From Helichrysum umbraculigerum (Eukaryota; Streptophyta; Magnoliopsida; Asterales; Asteraceae), in NCBI GenBank assembly GCA_949592205.1, contig CATIUR010000003.1, forward strand, positions 162,677,759 to 162,741,758: a DNA stretch of 64,000 bases. Direction: 5' to 3'. Each line of letters opens with the position of its first letter. Position 1 is the first letter of the stretch. The translations under genes and the position numbers were made by a program. Below the pieces are notes generated by a model. The model was not told the DNA's origin. It searched no databases and saw only the letters and a program-made list of their open reading frames with translations. This document shows, piece by piece, positions 57,550-64,000 of the stretch.

Positions 57550-60040
57550 ATGAATGAGCGATGCTCAGCTGTGATGCAAAATAAGTTACCACCAAAAATG
57601 AAGGATCCAGGGAGTATCACTATTCCCTGTCTGATTGGTAAATTGGACATTGCAAATGCACTAGCGGATCTAGGAGCTAGCATATTCATTATGCCTTATA
57701 CTATGTATGCTAGACTTGGGTTAGGAGAACCTAAGGCCATCCGAATGTGCATCGAGTTAGCTGACCGCTCTGTTCAGTACCCAAGAGGGATGGTCGAGAA
57801 CGTCTTAGTCAAGGTCGATAAGCTTGTGTTTCCTTGTGACTTTGTGATTCTCGACATGGTTGAAGATCCCAAGGTGCCGATTATTCTAGGAAGACCCTTC
57901 CTAGCCACTTCCAGAGCGTTGATCGATGTTTTTGATAGGAAAATCACCATGAGAGTGGGGGATGAGAAAGTGGTATTCAATGTGAATGAATCTATGCAAT
58001 ATCCTGCCTTAGTGGATGATACTTGTTACTTTGCTAGTGCGAGAGAACTGTCTGACGATGACGAGTTTTTGCAAAGTTTGAAGGATGACGAAGATTTAGA
58101 TCCTATGATTCTTGAAGGATGGACGGGAAGCCTCGAGGCAATCCGTGATATTGAAGAGTTCGATAAATTGCTTGAGGATATTGAGACAACGTGAGAGAAG
58201 GAGTTAGAAAACGAAGGAGTTAAATTGAGGGAGAGCGAAGAGTCAATCTTGACAAATGAAATTTCGATTAAAAAGGAGACGCGAATTACTATGCATGGTA
58301 TTCCATGTTCAAGAGCGGAGTTATCTGCAGTTAAATCTTCATTTGAAGAGCCGCCTAAGTTAGAGTTGAAATAGCTACCTGCTCATCTGGAATATGCATA
58401 CTTGCAAGGGAAATCCTATTTGCCGGTAATCAATTCAGCACATCTTTCAACTAAGGAAGAGGAAAGCCTATTGAAGGTTCTTAAGGAGCACAAGCAGGCT
58501 ATCGCATGGACGATTAGCGATATCAAGGGAATAAGCCCTTTATACTGCACTCACAAGATTCTTATGAAATCCGATTTCAAACCAATGGAGCAGCCCTTGA
58601 GGCGTTTAAATCCGAAGGTAACGGATGTGGTGAGAAAAGAAATTATCAAGTTACTAGACTCCGGGTTGATATACCCAATTTCCGACAGTCCATGGGTAAG
58701 CCCCATTCATGTTGTACCAAAGAAGGGAGGTATGACGGTGGTAGCAAATGAAAAGAATGAATTGATCCCCACAAGAACCGTCACTGGGTGGAGAGTATGT
58801 ATCGATTATAGGAAATTGAACGATGCCACATGCAAGGATCACTTTCCTTTGCCGTTCATTGATCAAATGCTTGAGCGTCTAGCTGGAAAGGAATATTATT
58901 GCTTTTTAACTGGTTTTTCTGGATACTTTCAGATTCCGATAGATGTGAATGATCAAGATAAAACCACATTCACCTGTCCATTTGGAACATATGCATATAG
59001 AATGATGCCATTCGGGCTGTGCAACGCACCCGCAACATTCCAAAGGTGTATGATGGCGATTTTCCATGACATGATTGAAGATAGCATGGAGATATTTATG
59101 GATGATTTATCTGTCTTCGGGAACTCTTTTGATGAGTGTTTGGCAAATTTGGAGAAAATGCTGCAAAGATGTGAGAGTTCGAATCTTGTGCTAAACTGGG
59201 AAAAATGTCATTTCATGGTCCGAGAAGGGATCATGTTAGGACACAAGATTTCGAGCGTAGGAATCGAGGTGGATAAGGCTAAGGTCGAGGCAATAGAAAA
59301 ATTGCCACCTCCGACGAACGTGAAGGGCATAAGAAGTTTCTTAGGGCATGCCGGATTTTATCGCCGTTTTATTAAGGATTTTTCCAAGATAGCTCGGCCG
59401 ATGAACAAACTGTTAGAGAAGGAAGCCAAGTTTGAATTCTCCAAGGAATGTCTTGATGCATTCAATCTTTTGAGGGAGAAATTAGTATCTGCACCCATCA
59501 TGATTAGTCCGAATTGGGATCTTCCATTCAAACTAATGTGCAATGCTAGCGATCATGCTGTAGGTCAACAGGTTGACAAGAAGTTTCAACCTATTTACTA
59601 TGCTAGCAAAACCTTGACAAATGCGTAGGAGAATTACACTACAACAGAAAATGAATTGTTTGCAATTGTTTTTGCCTTTGATAAGTTTCGATCTTATTTG
59701 ATTCTATCAAAGACTGTAGTATTCACCGATCATTCAGCGTTGAGGTATTTGTTTAGTAAGCAAGATGCGAAACCAAGATTGCTAAGATGGATTCTGTTGC
59801 TACAAGAATTCAACATCGAAATTCGCGACAACAAGGGTGCCGAGAATTTAGCCGCTGATCACCTTTCAAGGTTGGAAAATCCGGAGTTAGAGAAGTTAGA
59901 TAAATCGGAAATTCAGGACACTTTTCATGATGAGAGTTTGATGAAGGTAATTATGAGTGAACTTCCATGGTTTGCTGATTATGCCAACTTTTTAGTTACA
60001 AAAACTCTTCCCACCGAGATGAAGTATAACGAAAGAAAGA
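57550..60040 (+). pseudogene. pol: Element D protease-RT-RNase H, inactive
   Basis: One frame with stops at 58192, 58372 and 59626. Protease (ALADLGAS near 57655, VPIILGRPF), reverse transcriptase (GWRVCIDYRKLN near 58790, FMDDLSVFG near 59095), RNase H (from about 59520). These are Athila-type sequences. The motif A aspartate of RT is replaced by threonine (ACT at 58909) and the first RNase H aspartate by asparagine (AAT at 59542), so both active sites are damaged as well as the frame. The integrase is absent because LTR K begins at 60041. Confidence 0.88.
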
Positions 60041-60741
60041 TGTAACATCATCTCTTTTGGTCCGGTAATTTCTAATTTTTAAATTGATATATTTAATCGA
60101 ATTAGAAATTATTTGATATTATTTGTTTAATTTCGAAACTTAATTAAATAAGCTTTAGGACTTATTGTGCTTAGTAAATTATTGTTTGTTTTAATTTACT
60201 ATAGTTGATGGTACAATAAAATAAGTTTCTCGTAAATGATCTTTAGGTTCCAGGCAATAGATTGAAAAGGGACTAGTTTTAAGTGGATACGGGTAGGTGG
60301 GAAAAGTGAGCCGACTTATATAAACTTTCCAAATCAGGAAAGTTCTCACTTCCCTTCAAAAAAACCTTAAAACCTAAACTAAAACCTTAGAAACCTTCAA
60401 TTTCTAAACAAGAAACAACAAACTAGCTTGGATTGATTGAGCTGAGATTTTGAATCATCATTAGCATCACAATCATCACCTAATTGTAAGTTGTTTTCTT
60501 GTTTGAATTCTTGAGCATAATCAATAGAAGTTGTGATATGATAATTGTTTGATGTGATTATTGCAAGTGATGTTATATGATGTTTCTTATGGTTAAAAAA
60601 GAAGTATTTGTTGTTTAAAATTCGTTGTGTTACCTGAACTTGAAGGATTTGAGAAATAGAAATCGAGCAGGCTGTGTGTTTGCAGGTCAGAATAAGAGCT
60701 GAAACGCGTAGGAACGTGATGTCGCTTGTGAAAGCGCGTCT
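60041..60741 (+). repeat. LTR K: 5' part of a Tekay-like LTR inserted in D pol
   Basis: Starts TGTAACATCATC at the exact end of D coding sequence and resembles LTR B: GGTTCCAGGCAATAGATT, TATATAA at 60317-60323, leader, GTAAGT donor-like site at 60484, and TTTGCAGGTC just before a palindrome region (AACGCGT ... AGCGCGT, 60700-60740). It is cut there by element F. The remainder is not in the window. Confidence 0.78.
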
Positions 60742-61875
60742 TGTTTTACAATTTATAAATAGAAATACCTAATAAATACTTTCAAGCAACCAGGCAAGAA
60801 TACCCGATCAATTGTAAATATAGATTTGGTAAGTCAAGTTCGAACACAGGGAAAAGGTGGAATATTTAAAATAGAAATTAACAATTAACTAGAAAGCAGT
60901 AAATATGGGGGGCGTTTTAGTTCCGTACGAACATTTTAGAAAACAATTAATTAAAATAAACAAACTTGAATAAAACTTAAATTAAAATAACCAATAAATA
61001 ATAATAATAAATCTTAATTGAAAGGAATAAGTAATTGTATAGTTAATGGCACTTAGATTCATATTTCCCAATTTATCACGTATTGATTATCTAATTGTGA
61101 TTCTTTTAGATCAACTTAGTACCAAATTCTTCAATGAATACTAAGTCGAATATGAACTAGCCAACGTTTCGGGTCCAACTAATTCCTATAATCTAGGGTC
61201 CAACATGAAACACTGGTTCCAGTGTCACAAGATGATCAGTCAATTGTGTGCCTTTCCCTAAATTATGCATTAAACATTCACAACGCGTTATAATTAACTC
61301 TATTGGTATGACTCAACAATACCCAATAATTAACTTATTGTCTTGCTCATTTTAAAGTAGATTATTATTGTATACTCGACCTATCAGACTCAACGTATTT
61401 AGTGATAATTCAAAACCCTAAGTTATGACCATCAATAGTTAATAATATTAAAGGAACTCAATCTCAACAACATTATTAACCACGTGAAGTAACAATAATA
61501 ACTAGTTACCAATAAACAAGTGTCCACGAGTAATATAACCGTTTTCAATCAAATAACTTATTCAATACGCAATTATAATCGTTCAATAATCATAATCTAA
61601 GTTAAATCAACTACACAATCACATTAATATTCAATTCATCATCAAAACAGAAATATTCAGATTCATTAAATCAAATTCTTCAATGAAAATAAAGAAACGA
61701 AATATACCGAATCGATTAACGATGAACTACGAAAGATTATAACGAATTATCCTCGATCATAAGCTTCCGTACCTCCAAACTAACCCTAAAATACGAATTA
61801 TAAACCCTAAATATCGTTTGGAAACGAAAGAAATCGAAAACCCTTCAAAACTCTCGAAATAAGGTTAAAAACGCG

Positions 61876-61883
61876 TTTTTATA
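61876..61883 (-). promoter_or_regulatory. TATA box of LTR F
   Basis: TATAAAAA on the minus strand, less than 20 bp downstream of the last palindrome of the LTR F array. Confidence 0.6.
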
Positions 61884-61900
61884 CTTCTGTGGTTTTTGAT

Positions 61901-62021
61901 CCATACGGCGTATGGATTTCCATACGGCGTATGGATTGATTTCAAGCCCAGCCCAGACTCGCGTAACCTGGGCCTCCACTGCAGCAATCCATACGGCGTA
62001 TGGATTCCATACGGCGTATGG
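61901..62021 (-). repeat. Palindrome cluster in LTR F
   Basis: Four perfect copies of CCATACG-C/G-CGTATGG at 61901-61915, 61920-61934, 61989-62003 and 62007-62021, arranged as two close pairs about 55 bp apart. It lies about 255-375 bp from the LTR start, directly upstream of the TATA box. The 159-residue frame across it on the plus strand is a by-product. Confidence 0.92.
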
Positions 62022-62721
62022 ATGCTTTTTCCAGCCGATTTCTTGACTTTTCTTCCTTTCTTCTTTTCTTCGACTTCGGCTTCTCATTATTCTTCAAATA
62101 TGCATCATTTAGCTCGATTATTAACTGTTTTCCGTTCCTTTTCCATAAACGCTCCATTTCCACATCTATTTGCAAATATGAACGAAATCAATATCTATTC
62201 TAAACAAAATGCAATAAAAACATTCAAGATTAAGGGTAAAATACTACTAAAATATAGTAATTTTGAGCGTTTATCAAACATCCCCCACTTGAATCCTACT
62301 TGTCCTCAAGTAGACTATCGATTCAAAAATCAAATTCTTAGGGAAACAGTCATCTCCATTAAACTAAATAACTAAAGTAGGAATTACACAACATCACCCG
62401 TCTTCAACTCAAATGTTTAAATTTAAAAATCTGTTAATTCTAAAAACAATTATTAAGAAACTATGAGATTTACAAAAACTGATCTACACATAGAGTTATT
62501 ATTCTAAAACATTAAATAGTTCACAATGATTACTGATATTGTTATCCACTTAAACAATCTATAATTGAATACTCGAGCTCAACTTATTTATTATTCGTGT
62601 AAATATTCCCTTAGATTCCCAAAAACTATATACCTTCATACTCATAATATGCCAATATTACATATCTTGAAATTTAATCAAAACAATCATTTTTCAAATC
62701 AAGACAGAGGTGACAGGTCTG

Positions 62722-64000
62722 TTATAACACCCCTCGTTAATTATAAATAATCATATAATATTGGTGACACGGAAGCGTATATTTAAAACATAATGTCAAT
62801 GTACTCAAAATGTCAATAAACTTTTTCCAAGTCAAACACATGACATTTCAATAAACTCGGTGTTATATGATTAAAAACACTTTTACAGTTATAAAATAAC
62901 ATCAGAGTAACAGCTTGTCAAACATTCCATCCAGTCCAACAACCTCCTGCCCAATATGTCCCATTAATATACAACCTGCAGGAAGAACTGTGGTGGGGTT
63001 AGCATAAAGCTAAGTGAATGAACTATAAGCAACAGTACAACCTAGCATAATAATCTGTTTACATCAAATAACAATAAACAGAAAATCAATCATTCATTCG
63101 ACATCCAATCAATGTCAAGCTACACCAATCAAACATTATCAATCGTCATGAGGATCGGTGGCTCCTGAGATACCCTAATACCGGTTTGGTAATCAAGGAA
63201 CTCTTATCAATCATCTGTATTGGCCTATACAGAATTACCGATAACCAGTTGTTAATCACACACGACCTAGATCTCCAAACCAACATTTCAAGTTTCAAGA
63301 TCTCCTGTCGTCTACAATAACAACCAAGTCCAACTGTCAAGTCAAGTTGACCTCAGAATCTTACATACTAGCTCAAACAGCCAAGTAAGCAACTAGTCAA
63401 ACTATCATGGCAAGATATCTCAACAATTACATTCTATCAAAGTAATACTATAATTACTTGTTGTAAATCAAATCATTACAACTAAATCACACTGAGGTTA
63501 CAGATCCACTCACCGACTACCTCAGGCCTCCACTCAGTAGTCTAATATCACTGAGCCTTCTCCACATCTGAGAATCAACAAATCAAATATAAGTTAGTAA
63601 TCAGGATCATCAATACTAAACTTATATCAATCTTTAACATATATCTAATATCAATCACATTACTATTAACAATAAAACAAGAAATGTGATAACAGCCAAC
63701 CAAGCCGCCGGCTTCCTCTCAGAAGCCGCCGGCTTCTGACCACAATCCGCCGGCTTCACCTTTCCAACCGCCGGGTCAATTACCAAATGTGGTAACAGAA
63801 CTAAAACCCGTTTTAAAGCCTATACCAACCGCCGGGTTTGGGTCTATACCCGCCGGTTTCCTGTCAGACTACCCAAGCCGCCGGCTTGCCCCACGAAGCC
63901 GCCGGCTTCAATCAAGTGAGCACAAGCCGCCGGCTTCCCTCAGAAGCCGCCGGCTTCCTACCTCGTCCCTGCCATCAGCGCCCGATCAAAACCCTAACCC
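62722..64000 (-). repeat. LTR G: Tekay-like LTR (partial), related to LTR B
   Basis: On the minus strand it ends GGGGTGTTATA at 62722, as LTR B does, and shares with B the blocks GGTGAGTGGATCT, ACCGATCCT, CACTTAGCTT.ATGCTAA, TTCCTGCAGGTT and TGGAATGTTTGACAAGCT in the same order. The 5' part runs off the window. A CCGCCGG palindrome array is at 63702-63957. Confidence 0.85.
63702..63957 (-). repeat. CCGCCGG palindrome array in LTR G
   Basis: About eleven copies of CCGCCGG in 256 bp, six or more extended to the 13-bp palindrome AAGCCG-C-CGGCTT, often in pairs 6-9 bp apart. The array lies about 980-1235 bp from the LTR 3' end, where LTR B has its CGCGATCC hairpins (about 990-1250 bp). Confidence 0.92.

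Larger units (their letters stand above)
30309..60040 (+). mobile_element. Element D: Athila-like Ty3/gypsy copy, split by element H and truncated by LTR K
   Basis: 5' LTR 30309-31763, primer site 31770, gag from 31975 to 32891. It is interrupted by H (32892-56614, TSD GGCAC) and resumes at 56615 with the gag zinc knuckle, protease, RT and RNase H up to 60040, where LTR K starts. The integrase and 3' LTR lie beyond the window or are lost. RT and protease motifs are Athila-type. Several stops, a frameshift and lost catalytic residues show it is dead. Confidence 0.88.
60742..62719 (-). mobile_element. Element F: 3' LTR and 3' internal end of an Athila-like element
   Basis: Minus strand: internal region 62719-62277, purine tract AAGTGGGGGATGTT at 62290-62277 preceded by CTTGAGGACAAGTAGG, then a 1535-bp LTR from 62276 (TGATAAACGC) to 60742 (ends CA). 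The internal region is interrupted by LTR G at about 62720. No coding sequence remains. The LTR is related to LTR D. Confidence 0.82.

Noticed and set aside
61896..62375. 159-residue ORF on the plus strand
   Set aside because: Antisense to LTR F; its repeated peptide comes from the palindrome cluster.

Overview
The window is plant nuclear DNA from a repeat-rich intergenic region. I found no complete host gene. Almost every base I can classify belongs to LTR retrotransposons of two Ty3/gypsy groups, plus Helitron ends, a tRNA-derived SINE and small MITEs. The lineage looks like a eudicot, perhaps Asteraceae-like judging by the style of the RRM/LINE remnant and the LTRs, but I cannot confirm the species.

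Layout. 1-9324: a minus-strand tandem array, LTR-internal-LTR-internal-LTR, unit 3672 bp, of a non-coding element with long LTRs and a short internal region (element A). 9325-13914: AT-rich DNA with a Helitron 3' end at 13008 and a 293-bp tandem duplication. 13915-22724: a very young Tekay-like element (B). Its polyprotein is cut short and joined to a second copy of the 5' flank plus LTR. 22725-29689: AT-rich DNA with two minus-strand Helitron ends, a SINE with target-site duplication, two related MITEs sharing one TTA, a 347-bp duplicated segment, a TA microsatellite and a broken RRM gene. 29690-64000: a stack of nested insertions. LTR fragment M contains Athila-like D. D's gag contains H (TSD GGCAC). 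H's 5' LTR contains solo LTR J (TSD AGAAT). J contains the intact Tekay-like element E. D's pol is then hit by LTR K, K by Athila-like F, and F by G.

Coding content. E (39128-43540) keeps a complete gag-protease-RT-RNase H-integrase-chromodomain frame, with a coiled-coil ORF upstream. B keeps an open frame through the integrase core. D is a dead Athila-type copy with stops, a frameshift and two lost catalytic residues. H is unusual. It has gag and protease, but where RT, RNase H and integrase should be there is a long unrecognised frame with an internally repeated helical segment.

Most striking pattern. The LTRs of at least seven of these families each carry a cluster of short, mostly GC-rich palindromes or hairpins. 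The sequence is private to the family, while the position is similar between related families (B, E, K and G; D and F). In D and F the palindrome arms differ by a compensatory change. This looks like a selected cis-acting system: a promoter or anti-silencing site, or an RNA dimerisation or packaging signal. I know of no description of it. The functional reading is inference.
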